DNA of 64,000 bases from Cryptomeria japonica (lineage: Eukaryota; Streptophyta; Pinopsida; Cupressales; Cupressaceae), in assembly GCF_030272615.1 (NCBI RefSeq), contig NC_081413.1, forward strand, positions 718,599,867-718,663,866, in the 5' to 3' direction. Made by a program: the position numbers and the translations under genes. Below, piece after piece: positions 49,701-60,029 of this stretch. The stretch's first letter is position 1. The number at the start of each line of letters is the position of its first letter. Under the pieces are notes generated by a model, which worked only from the letters and a program-made list of their open reading frames with translations, was not told the origin of the DNA and made no database searches.

Positions 49701-50665
49701 TTTATGTTGATGACATGCTTGTTGCTGGGTCTAACATGCAACATATAAATAATCTTAAACAGAAATTAGCCAGGTCATTTGCTATGAAGGATTTGGGTGT
49801 AGTTAAGCAAATTCTTGGTATGAGGATTACATGAGACAGGAAAAATAGAACCTTGAATTTGTCCCAAAGTGAGTATATAAAGAAGGTGTTGAAAAGATTT
49901 AACATGCAGGATGCAAAAGCAGTTAGTACACCTTTGGCTAGTCATTTCAAATTGACTAAGGAGATGTGCCCAAAGGCATAGGAAGAGGTTAATAAAATGT
50001 CTAACATCTTGTATTCATTAGTTGTTGGCAGTTTGATGTATGTAATGGTATGCACAAGGTCGGATATTGCATATGTAGTGGGAGTTGTGAGTAGGTTTAT
50101 GAGTAATCTGAGTATGGAACATTGGAATGCTGTGAAATGGATTCTTTGGTATTTGAAAGGAACTACTACGAAGACATTATATTTCAAAGGATCTAATGTT
50201 GCTCTGAGTGGATTTGTTGACTCTGATCTGGTGGGTGATATTGATTCACGGAGGAGTACTACAGGGTATGTTTTTACTATAGGGGGAACTGCAGTCAGTT
50301 GGATTTCTAGGCTGCAAAAGGTTGTTGCACTTTCAACCACTGAAGCTGAGTATGTTGCTGCTACAGAAGCTAGCAAGGAGATGATTTGGTTGCAATGTTT
50401 TCTAGAGGAATTGGTTCAGACACAAGAGGATAGCCCATTGTATACTGGTAGCTAGAGTACCATTCATCTTGTGAAGAACTCTGTTTTTCATTCAAGGACA
50501 AAGCACATTCAGCTCAGGTACCACTTCATCCGGACTATTTTGGAGGAGGGTTAGTTATGGATTGAGAAGATTCACACAAGTGAGAATCCTGCCAATATGT
50601 TTATGAAGGCAGTTCCACAGGAGAAGCTGATTTCTTCATTAGTTTTTGTTGGTCTTCTTGATTGA
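46742..50665 (+). pseudogene. COP4 gag-pol polyprotein with 13 in-frame stops and no frameshift
   Basis: The ATG at 46742 to the TGA at 50663-50665 is one phase throughout, 1,307 codons, normal copia length. Gag: [35 protein letters not shown]. Zinc knuckle [14 protein letters not shown] near 47.46 kb, second Cys lost. Protease [18 protein letters not shown]. Integrase zinc region MWHHSLGHMSEKGM...CENCVYGK; core HSDVWGPAQV, SDNGGEYC, GTPQENGVSERMNRT. RT: KARLVVKGF, LDVKTAFLHGDLEEEIYM, YVDD intact at 49703-49714. RNase H: STTGYVF, TTEAEYVAATEA. Internal stops lie near 46781, 46893, 47897, 48779, 48926, 49139, 49334, 49508, 49583, 49832, 49979, 50453 and 50552. The layout matches TNT1-94-type (Tork) polyproteins. 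Confidence 0.95.
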
Positions 50666-50742
50666 TAATTGTGGAATTTATACCAGTCAAGTCCTAGTGT
50701 TTTATCCAGCGGATGCTGCATGTATAGTGGTGTTGTGTAGTA

Positions 50743-50801
50743 TCAGTCTCCAAGTGGGAGATTGTTCGGTGTGGAGCATGATCAGTCTCCAAATGGGAGA
50801 T
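50743..50801 (+). other. COP4 duplicated polypurine tract region
   Basis: CAGTCTCCAAGTGGGAGATT and CAGTCTCCAAATGGGAGATT stand about 38 bases apart. The second directly precedes the 3' LTR and is the functional PPT position. Confidence 0.75.
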
Positions 50802-51173
50802 TGTTGAAATGTGGTGACTGATCAGCAAAGTACTGTACACTCAGCACGTATCCTAAAAAATTTTTTGGTTGGTTTTCATTGATGAAAACCAAAATTGTAA
50901 TAAAACCCTAAAAAGACCGACTTTGTTTGTTGCCCTGAAACTGCATGTTATAAGTGGCTGGGATGCTTAAGGCATTGTAAGGTTGATGTACTAATTTTTG
51001 TTGGATAATAAGAAATATTGGACGACTATGTATGGTGGACGTAACCCATTCTGGGTGAACCACGTTAAATCTTTGTGTTATTCGTGTCCTGTTTTATTTC
51101 TTTATCTTTTGTATTTAAATCTGCATATAATTGTTAGTTCATATTTGCTTCGGATCTGCTTGAAACCCTAACA
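50802..51173 (+). repeat. COP4 3' LTR
   Basis: 372 bp, ends CCCTAACA, followed by AATAT. Confidence 0.94.
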
Positions 51174-51178
51174 AATAT

Positions 51179-51565
51179 AATATCTAATGCAATAACCAAT
51201 TGAACATGTCAGCTTAATGCATTTACAACAATAATTAATCATCTCCATAGCATGCCATGTTGATCTGGAAAAGATAAACCTGTTGGTGTAACCCTAGACC
51301 TATTTACCGGTAACAACAAATATGCAACTATGAATATACCAATGAACAAAACTCCAGGACAAGATATCCAAATGATGTCTTCGACATAACCATGTGTTTT
51401 CTATGCCATTCCAAGTGTCAGTGATCATTATATCTTGTCGGTGTACCAGATACCAGTAACTGTGCAATAGTTACTTGCTTGCCAGTGAATGTTGTTGGAT
51501 CTCCAAAGTGCTAGTGTTTTAGTAGGTGTTGACATCAATGACAAATCCATACCAAAATACCAACA
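51179..51565 (-). repeat. COP3 5' LTR remnant, second part
   Basis: Continues the COP3 LTR after COP4 and ends at CCAACA. The target copy ATCAT follows at 51566-51570. Confidence 0.88.
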
Positions 51566-51570
51566 ATCAT

Positions 51571-51716
51571 TCTATCTTGTCAGTGTACCAGATACCGATG
51601 ACTGTTCATAAGTCATTTGCTTGCCGGTGAATGTTGCTGATTCTAGAAAGTGCCAGAGGTTATAAGTGTTTAGTAGGTGTTGACATCAATGACAAAACCA
51701 TACCAAAATGCCAACA
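51571..51716 (-). repeat. COP2 5' LTR, second part
   Basis: The last 146 bp of the COP2 LTR, ending GCCAACA. The right duplication TGTAC follows at 51717-51721. Confidence 0.9.
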
Positions 51717-51724
51717 TGTACATA

Positions 51725-52827
51725 TGATGAATACTAAGAGGGGGGGTGAATTAGTATGCCAAAAATCTATGTACTTAAACACTTTACAAGACTACCAGTA
51801 AATCGGTAAACTAGTTTAGCAGACAAATCGGTTAGCACACATGCAAACCAAATAGAAAATAATGCATTCACCCACAGAAGCACAAGCCGCACAACACAAG
51901 ATATTTTGACGTGGAAACCCAAATGGGAAAACCACGGTGAGATGGAACTCACAAGTAACTATCTGCAGAATAGGAACCAGACCGGTTAAGGTCATACAAT
52001 GTTCTTTACTAGAACAGATCCTGTTAGGAATCTCAATCTTTATTAGGAGATAAGTCTGGTTAAGGACTACCTTGCTAGAGGATTTTAGATCCATAGATGT
52101 GAACCACCTTGTTAGAGGATTTTCAAAAGACTTTTGGGCCTACCCGATTAAGGGCTTCAGACTTGTCGAAGATGTGAGTAATCAACAAGTGAGTGATCTA
52201 GTAAATAGCACAGATTGCTTGGTTAGATCCTTGATAGATCATTCCTAATGCATTCTAGCATTACTTCAATCTTCAACACATTCACACTCTCTCTAACTCA
52301 TCAACCACCTTAAACCCTAGCAACAACCTAAAACCCTAGACATGATGTCCTTATAAAGGAATCTGATTTCATGTTAGTCCAATAGGATTACAATACAATT
52401 TCCTAGGTTCAATGCATCTAGACATATTTTATAACACAACACAAAAAGCACCGTTAAAGTGTCGGCACCATCAAACAATCGGTGGATGGTAACTCATCAA
52501 AAAATGTTGGTTGGTAACTCATCACAGAGTATTACTGGTTCATACAAAATACAAGTTGCCAGTTTGACAATAATGAAGACTGGGAAATATAAGTTGTGCC
52601 GCTTCGTTCCTTCGTACCACTTGATATCCACGAACCGCTTGGGGTCTACATACCACTTCAGACTAGTAAACACATTCTACAAAACACTGATAGTCTAAAG
52701 ACTATAATACATCATACCGGTTGGAACAAATACCGGTTGAGCTTTAACTCATACATACAAAAGTGATCTCAATGCAAGTGTGTTTCCATCAATGACATTC
52801 ACAACATAATCATAAAAAATGCCAACA
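51725..52827 (-). repeat. NA1 3' LTR
   Basis: 1,103 bp. It opens on the plus strand with ATACTAA, a G7 run and TTAGTAT, a perfect 7-bp stem (51731-51757). It is very similar to the right LTR and unlike the COP1 LTR elsewhere. Confidence 0.93.
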
Positions 52828-53345
52828 ATCTCCCCCTTTGGCATTGATGGCAACACTTAGGAAAATTTTGACATCTAAGTGTTTTACAACAAAAATATGC
52901 CATAATCAAAATTACTCCCTCTAAGCATATACACTATCCCTTTTGCAGAAAATACAATGTATACTACTTCTTAATAGAAATAACATGAAAGTATACATCA
53001 AAACATTCAAAATTTATACTTCTCCCCATTTGCCAACAATGACAACAAAATATTATAGACCAACCCTTGTTTCATTAGTATTAATAGAATAAGAGTTTAT
53101 GACAATAAAGAATAAAACTTGTCAAAAATTGATTTAAAGTCTTGTAAAAATTGTTTCATAGGTAAGGACCAGGACTCAAGTAGGGAGGTAGCCACTTCTT
53201 TCTTTGTCTGCATCTGGGAGACCTGTTCCTACATGGCATCTATTGTACTCATCTCTTGAGTCACCGTTAAGGCATCCAGATTGAGATAACATTTTTGAAT
53301 TATTTGCAGGTGTGGGAGTAGAACTAGTTGTAGTTCCTAGAAATC
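52828..53345 (-). other. NA1 3' untranslated region and PPT
   Basis: No gene. The PPT (CCAAAGGGGGAGA on the minus strand) lies at about 52829-52841, right beside the LTR. The remainder is AT-rich. Confidence 0.7.
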
Positions 53346-56300
53346 TCAAGTCCAGTTGTTGATTTCCAACTCTATTTCGGCAGACTGGATATGAAACCGG
53401 TGAACGGTTTGCCCATAAGCTGTAGAAGAGTCATATGGTGGCTTGAAGGTGCTCATGTATAACTGCAAGTCAGATTGTAGCTTTTTCTTTTGTACAAGCA
53501 CATCATCATAGAAGAGATGGGGTTGGAAAATCTTACTCAGTAGTACATTCCCCTCATTCAAAGCATCCCTTATATCTTTTTGAGCTTTTTGCAGATCGGA
53601 CCAGAGCTCATTTAGCTTCTTCACCAGGGCAATGTTGAGAGCCTTTTGATGTCCTTTCTTGGCATTTGCCTCTACTACCTCTTCTAGGCTCTGCATCTGA
53701 TCATCCACTATGGTGCATAGGAGCTTCAATTGTGTGAGTGATGAATTAGTATTGGGGAGGTTTGTGCCATGTAGCAAACTGGTAAGAGTGTCCACCACAG
53801 CTTGGATCACATCTTGCTCCTTCTTCCTCCTTATCACTTCAAGGCATTCTTGAGAAACCTTAATTCTCTGTAGCAGCTCCATTTCATTTGCAGACTGGAG
53901 GTCAATAGGACTGGTGAGGTTAGCCGGTTTGGGTTGACTACCAGTTGCCTTTGGAGTCTCCATCTGAGTGCTTTTTGCCGCTTCTTCTTTCTCTTCTCCC
54001 TTCTTTTTCTTCTCCGCTTCTTTTTGCTGCTCCTCTTCCTTTTCCTCCTCTACTTTCTTCTTCTCTGCTTCCTTTCTCTTCTCCTCTTCCTTATCCTCCT
54101 CTGCTTTCTTCTTCTCCGCTTCCTTTCTCTTCTCCTCTTCCCTATCCTCCTCTGCTTTCTTCTTCTTCACTTCCTTTTTCTTCTCCTCTTCTTTATCCTC
54201 CTCTACTTTCTTCTTCTTCGCATCTTCTTGTTTCTTTTTCTCTTCTTCCTCTTTTCTCTTTTCCTCCTCATTCCTTTTCTCCTTATCCTCTTTTCTCTTT
54301 TCTTCCTCTTTCCTTTTCTCCTCATCTTCTTTCTTTTTCTTCTCCTCCACTTGCTTCTTTGCTTCCTCTTTTTGTCCTCTACTTTCTTTTGCTTTTCTAC
54401 CTGTTCTACCTGCTTCTCCTATCTTGTTGCTTCTGATGGTGTACCTTGAGCAACATTTTCACCATCTAAGGCGTCTACATCAATGGGGTCCATTTGTTCT
54501 GTGACCGGTTCTTCTTCACTATCATACACTACATCCGGTTTGCCAGTTTCCAGTTCTCACTCAGCTTTTCTATTGGCCTCAGCCACTTGATGCATCTTAA
54601 GAGCTTCTTGAGCATGAGTATGTGTATCCTTGATCACTTCTTGACCCTTTCCTTCTAGTAAATGGAGTCTTCTTCTTCTCATGAAGAAGAGGCCTTTGTA
54701 TTTATTCATAACTTTGAAAAGTTCTGAATTTGATACATCAGGAAAATGTTGAGCAAAAATTTTCTCCCTCATTTTCTGTTCCTTTTCTATGGCAATGCGC
54801 CATTTATTGTCCAAAGAATTATACAAAGAATCTGATGTCTCAGATCTAATTCCTGAAGGCGACCGGTCATTAACACACAAATACTTAATGATTTCTTGTT
54901 CAACTGCTTCCTTTTCATCATCATTGAAATCATCAAAACAATCAATTAAATCATTCAGCACTTTTCTCCTAATGTTCTTTATAGTTCTTTGACAATGTGT
55001 GAAAGGTTTGTAAGAAGAAATGCCAATATTTATCGGTGCAGATGATGTCGGTCCATTCTTTGTCTTTTTCTTTGTTTGCCTAGTCTTTTTCTTAGGTGGT
55101 TCTTCTGAGTCAGGTGTATTGCTTTTTGTCTTCATCTTTCTCTTGAAGACTTTTGCAAGTGCCGCTTCTGGTTTCTTCTCAACTGGTAACCGCTTGGTCA
55201 CTTTAGGACTGGCTGCAGTAACCGGTGCCAATGCTGAAGGCATTGCCTTTCCTTTCTTTTCAGAGGGTTCTACAACTAGTGCAACCCTTTCCAAATAGGT
55301 GTCAGTTCTCTTTACCTTAGGATTAAGGGGTGAGGCGATTAGGTTACAAGCATACTCGTCTAGCATATCATACATCACCTCATAGCCCATAGGCTCCACT
55401 TCTCCCTGTCTGGGCTCAACGGCCTCCATTATGCATTCATCCACATTGATGATAAAGAAGATCTCCTCTTCATATTTCTTGACAATGTCACTAAATATCC
55501 TCATCCTTAGGTTCATCTTGCTTCTGAACTCATCAAAGTACTTTTTCAAAACTTAAGGGTAACCGATTCCAACTGCTTTTAGGCTCTCCTTTATTTGTTT
55601 TGTTACCAGTTGGTCGGTAGAGCACTGAATATCACCTACTCCTAGAAAGTAGCCTTGAAAGTAAAAGAACAACCCAACTAGTAGTTGTCCGAACTTGAAC
55701 CTTAGTGCATTGTCCTATTTGATTGACTTAAGATTCAACATAAGTTGTCTTTGCATACAAGTGTACAAATCAAACGATGCATCCTCCTTGATAATCCTGT
55801 AAGCGACATTTACCACCGCAACAGAGACAAAATTAATTTTGCTAGTAGAGAACGCTCAGTAACCTATCACCATGCAGGCATACTTGACCAGATCATCCTT
55901 GATTGAGTTGATGGTCATGTCACATGTGCCACTCACTAAACTAGTGAGCTTAGACATTTCATTCTTGCTGACCTTCCTCAGGGCTGGCACTTCCCCTGTA
56001 TTGCAGAAACCGGTGACGACATGAATCGCTTCCAGTGTGATATCATGTGTTCTCTCAAGATACATCTTGTCACCATGAACTCTGCTCAGAATGATTTGAA
56101 TGTGGTTGTCTGTGAAATCCTCTAGGAAGTAAACCACATTGTGAAGTTTCTTCTTCTCCAAGATGCTATACTCCGGTTTGATCTTTTTATCCTTCCCACA
56201 GAATAGACCTAGCTGAGAATGGATCACAAGAGACCTTAGGTCTTCGATTTTGCAGTCTATGTAATCAAAAATCCCTTCTTCTACTATGACACTAGCCGGT

Positions 56301-56392
56301 ACTTGAGACAAGGCATTATATTTTGACTTTCATTGTATAAAGTCCATAGAATCAATAGTTGCACTAAAACTATCATGAGATGTGGAGGCCAT
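53346..56392 (-). pseudogene. NA1 ORF2: long unrecognised protein with basic, Lys/Glu-rich and C-terminal helical regions
   Basis: I do not recognise this gene. The best start is the ATG at 56392. One minus frame runs to about 54425 with in-frame stops near 56333 (TGA), 55856 (TGA), 55750 (TAG), 55555 (TAA), 54557 (TGA) and 54424 (TAG). A 1-base indel in an A-rich run near 54390-54350 leads into the last part (54350-53346, open). Order: a globular N-terminal region (IVEEGIFDYIDCKIEDLRSL, HVVTGFC), hydrophobic stretches (LLVGLFFYF), a region with nuclear-signal-like clusters (KRKMKTK, PPKKKTRQTKKKTK), a roughly 110-residue Lys/Glu repeat likely to form a charged helix, and a helical C-terminus (QSANEMELLQRIKVSQECLE). 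About 1,015 codons. It replaces pol in position. It could be a captured host gene or an env-like 3' ORF of a SIRE-type ancestor. Confidence 0.65.
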
Positions 56393-56844
56393 GATAAAAC
56401 AAAAAAACTTGAGAAATACCTTTCAAAAATCAAGAACTTAGGGCTTGCAAATTCCACTTCACCTCACACTTCGTAAGTTGCTGAATCACCGCTTTGAGTT
56501 CTTCTCTTGACCGTTTGATATTTGCTTGTGAATCTTCTTCAGGGTTTCAAAATTTCTTTGAATCGCAACACAAATCACTTTTTCTTCGCTCTGTACTTGA
56601 AAAACTTCTTCGCTCAAAAAATGATAGTGAGAAATGATTTAAAAATTCTTTTTAAACATATTCCTCACCTACCGTAATAAATGCTCCACCATTAGGGCAT
56701 AAACCCTAATATGCCTTTTACCATTTCCGGTCTTCTACCGACTGATAGGTATCTCATACCAGTTAAGGGCTTTTACCAGTGTAAACTGGGGGTTTGAAAC
56801 ATTTCGTCGTTTGCTCCCCTTAGGCTTTTCTGAGGCTTAGTTTG

Positions 56845-58103
56845 CTAGTTCCATGATTTCCACACTAGGTGCAGAATCGGTTCTTCTTGCAACACCACTG
56901 GTTTCTTTTTCCAGGTTTTGTTCATATCCGCTTGAACAGTTTCAATATCAATCTTTCCTTCCAGAGTGACTGGTATGTCATCCGATATGTTCTTTCTTGT
57001 TCTGCAAAATCTGGCAATGTGGCCCAGTTTGTTACAATGATAGCAGACCATTCTAGGTGCTCTCCATGGTCCATTATTCATGTTACCATTCTTTCTCCTA
57101 CATGTTGCAGCAATGTGACCATGATAATGACAGATCAAACAGTTTTCTCTCCATCCAGTTGCTGCTTGATAGCTACCGCTTCCTGACTGATGATTAAAGG
57201 TATTAAACCGGTTGTGATTCCAGTTCACAAAAGGTTCTGGACCAACTCCTTGAGTCCTCTGAGGATATCTTCCAGTGTTGTTCATAATAGACCTGCATTT
57301 AGATGCTCTATGCCCAAACTTGTTTCATGCATAACAATTACCATTGAACTTATTGGATCATTTATAAAGTAAGGAAAATTATTGTAGGCTTTGCTCCTAC
57401 ACACATTGGCAGTATGTCCTTCTTTAAGATAGTTAAAGCAAACATGTTTAAACTTTTGCTTACCTTTATCCTTTGATGTCGGTTGTTTCTTCGATGCTCT
57501 AGCATTTGTACCAGAGGTCTCACCTTCCTCATGACTGAGATAACCAAGTCCATCAGTATTCTTGACAGGTTTGGTAGATTCAAGCTTTTTCTCTAGCTTA
57601 ACAGTACTCTTGTTGAACTTAGCAAGTATTTCCTTTGACTCAAAGAGTTCTTTGGAAATAGCAGCATTTGCTTCCATCAAGTTTTCATTCTCGGAGATGG
57701 CCATGTTCATTTCTCCTTGCATGTCTTCCTTTTCCAGTTTGCTCTCATGGAGTTGAGCGGTTAGGGCACTGATCTCTTGCTTCAGCTTGGAGATTTCATG
57801 ATCTTTTTTTTTTACCAGATCTTCAGCTTTCCTCTGGTTCTCAAGCTCTTGGCACATTCGAATAGTTGGTCCTTCCAACTCCTTTCTTAGGTTGGAATTG
57901 GATTCATTCAACTTTTCTACTTCTTAAATCAGGGCTTCCATGTCCGCTTCATCAGAAGAACTATTTTCAGATAGCTCCATCAGTTTTTCAGAATGTTCTC
58001 TCCTTTTTGCTTGAGAGGCCTTATATTTGACCATAAGATCATCATAGGCTTGTTCAGATTGAGTGAGCCAATGAGTAAGCTCCCTCATAGTGTATTCCCC
58101 CAT
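56845..58103 (-). pseudogene. NA1 gag with four CCHC zinc knuckles
   Basis: Starts at the ATG 58103-58101, about 35 bases after the PBS. The first part is helical and Glu/Lys-rich (57.9-57.6 kb), likely a coiled coil. Four CX2CX4HX4C knuckles follow: CFNYLKEGHTANVC (Cys2 changed), CYA*NKFGHRASKC (Cys2 changed to stop), CLICHYHGHIAATC and CYHCNKLGHIARFC. An in-frame TAA lies near 57917, and the phase shifts between knuckles 1 and 2 near 57350. It ends near 56845. Copia gags normally have one knuckle. There is no protease after it. Confidence 0.85.
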
Positions 58104-58137
58104 ATCTCTTTCAAGTGGTTAGACTTATAGAAAGGTT

Positions 58138-58150
58138 GGCTCTGATACCA
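58138..58150 (-). other. NA1 primer-binding site (tRNA-iMet type)
   Basis: The minus strand reads TGGTATCAGAGCC two bases inside the 5' LTR, identical to COP1 and COP2. Confidence 0.92.
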
Positions 58151-58152
58151 AT

Positions 58153-59254
58153 TGATGAATACTAAGAGGGGGGGTGAATTAGTATGCCAAAAATCTATGT
58201 ACTTAAACACTTTACAAGACTACCAGTAAACTGGTAAACCAGTTTAGCAGACTAACCGATTAGCACACATGCAAACCAAAAAGAAAATAATGCATTCACC
58301 CATAGAAGCACAAGTACCATAACACAAGAGATTTTGACGTGGAAACTCAAATGGGAAAAACCACAGTGAGATGGAACTCACAAGTAACTATCTGCAGAAT
58401 AGGAACCAGACCGGTTAAGGTCATACAATGTTCTTTACTAGAACAGATCCTGATAGGAATCTCAATCTCTGTTAGGAGATAAGTCTAGTTAAGGACTACC
58501 TTGCTAGAGGATTTTAGATCCACAGATGTGAACCACCTTGTTAGAGGATTTTCAAAAGACTTTTGGGCCTACCTGGTTAAGGGCTTCAGACTTGTCGAAG
58601 ATGTGAGTAATCAACAAGTGAGTGATCTAGTAAATAGCATAGATTGCTTGGTTAGATCCTTGATAGCTTGTTCCTAATGCATTCCAGCATTACTTTAGTC
58701 TTCAACACATTCACACTCTCTAACTCATCAATCACCTTAAACCCTAGCAACAACCTAAAACCCTAGACATGATATCCTTATAAAGGAATCTGATTTCATG
58801 TCGGTCCAATAGGATTACAATACAATTTCCTAGGTTCAATGCATCTAGACATATTCTATAACACGACACAAAAAGCATCATTAAAGTGTCGGTACCATCA
58901 AACAATCGGTGGATGGTAACTCATCACAAAATGCCGGTTGGTAACTCATCACAGAGTATTACCGGTTCATACAAAATACTGGTTGCCAGTTTGACAATAA
59001 TGAAGACTGGGAAATATGAGGTGTGCCGCTTCGTTCCTTCGTACCGCTTGAGATCCTCGAACCTCTTGGGGTCTACATACCGCTTCAGACTGATAAACAC
59101 ATTCTGCAAAACATTGATAGTCTAAAGACTATAATACATCATACCGGTTGGAACAAATACCGGTTGAGCTTTAACTCATACATACAAAAGTGATCTCAAT
59201 GCAAGTGTGTGTCCATCAATGACAATCACAACATAATCATAAAAAATGCCAACA
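58153..59254 (-). repeat. NA1 5' LTR
   Basis: 1,102 bp. U5 hairpin at 58159-58185 on the plus strand. ACATA follows at 59255-59259. Confidence 0.93.
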
Positions 59255-59259
59255 ACATA

Positions 59260-59694
59260 CACAATATTTCATTAAATTTGGAGGTTGGAGATAAATGATG
59301 AATTAATATTTAAGAAATATTATTTTCTTTAGCCACATGATGGACGAGTTGACAAAGGGAAGATGAAGTGGAGATGGAAGGTGAGTTGGAAATGAAATTA
59401 AATAATTTAGGAAATCATTTAATATTTGAGACTATAGGATAGAAGAATAATCATTAAACATTAGATATTCAATTGATTGAAGGAGATAATTAAATATTAG
59501 ATATTTAATTAATTAGAGGAATATGATAGATGAATTAATTAATAACATATTTCAATTAAATTAATTAATAGAAAGATATGAAAAAGAATTAAATAATTTA
59601 ATCTTTTCAAATTTACTATTTAATAGAAGAATAATTATTAAATAAATATAAAATATTTATTTAATCGCTCATAGCTTTTTTTATGTGTATACAC
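59260..59694 (-). repeat. GYP1 5' LTR, second part
   Basis: 435 bp of AT-rich LTR ending TGTATACA on the plus strand. On the minus strand it begins TGTATACACATAAAAAAAGC, like the first bases of the GYP2 LTR (TGTAGACGTATAAAAATGAC). It contains repeated TTAATTAA words. No gene. Confidence 0.75.
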
Positions 59695-59715
59695 CAACAA
59701 TCTCCCTCTTTGGCA

Positions 59716-60029
59716 TTGATGGCAATACAAATATCAATACCAATTGATTGTCATGATTGAGAGTAAAGCATATACATAGGTATAGGAATCCTGGTTTACA
59801 TTTGTCACCATATACTCTCCTTCAACTATATCTTCATATCTTCAACAATCAATCATATACCTTTCTCCCCCTTTGACATCAATGCCAAAGTGAAGGTAAA
59901 CCATTCAGTTTCTTATCCATGCTTCATCATTCTGCAATGAGCTACTCCCCCTATGAAGTAGCTCCATACTACACCAATCCTTCTTCAATATTTTCAATAG
60001 GCTCTGAGATTGATGTCTTCCCTATCTAC
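59716..60029 (-). other. COP5 3' untranslated region
   Basis: AT-rich stretch between the pol stop and the PPT. It contains the CTCCCCC words typical of this element group. No gene. Confidence 0.6.

Larger units (their letters stand above)
46310..51173 (+). mobile_element. COP4: complete Ty1/copia element (Tork/TNT1-like), inside the COP3 LTR
   Basis: 4,864 bp. LTRs of exactly 372 bp each (46310-46681 and 50802-51173), TGTTGAAATG...CCCTAACA. Perfect duplication AATAT (46305-46309 and 51174-51178). PBS and a duplicated PPT are present. A single polyprotein frame is interrupted only by stop codons. The LTRs differ at roughly two dozen sites by eye, mostly transitions, so this is an old copy. 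Confidence 0.95.
41082..51565 (-). mobile_element. COP3: COP1-family element inside the COP2 LTR, internally deleted
   Basis: Duplication ATCAT on both sides. Left (3') LTR 41082-42132 is full. The right side lacks the gag start, the PBS and about the first 600 bases of the LTR: at about 46236-46240 the gag sequence joins LTR sequence directly. The remaining LTR part is split by COP4. Apart from this, gag-PR-IN and RT-RH are the best preserved of the family here. Confidence 0.92.
14817..51716 (-). mobile_element. COP2: Ty1/copia element of the COP1 family, interrupted by three insertions
   Basis: The duplication TGTAC (14812-14816 and 51717-51721) brackets 36.9 kb. Removing GYP2 (17526-35734), the solo LTR (36529-37986) and COP3 (41082-51565), each with its own duplicated site, leaves a normal COP1-family element of about 6.7 kb. 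Its own pieces are 14817-17525, 35740-36528, 37992-41081 and 51571-51716. PBS and PPT are present. The polyprotein is broken by the insertions, a frameshift and stops, and its RT has FVED in place of FVDD. Confidence 0.93.
51725..59254 (-). mobile_element. NA1: LTR element with gag and a novel ORF but no pol
   Basis: 7,530 bp. LTRs 51725-52827 and 58153-59254, TGATGAATAC...GCCAACA on the plus strand. Perfect duplication ACATA (51720-51724 and 59255-59259). The tRNA-iMet-type PBS is next to the right LTR and the PPT next to the left, both like COP1. The 5.3-kb interior encodes a multi-knuckle gag and ORF2. I find no protease, integrase, RT or RNase H motif. This fits a gag-only non-autonomous element that borrows enzymes, possibly from a COP1-like relative. 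Confidence 0.93.

Noticed and set aside
53934-54504. Plus-strand frames rich in Leu, Phe and Ser that look like a membrane protein
   Set aside because: They are the reverse of the Lys/Glu repeat of NA1 ORF2; GAA/AAG read backwards gives Phe, Leu and Ser.
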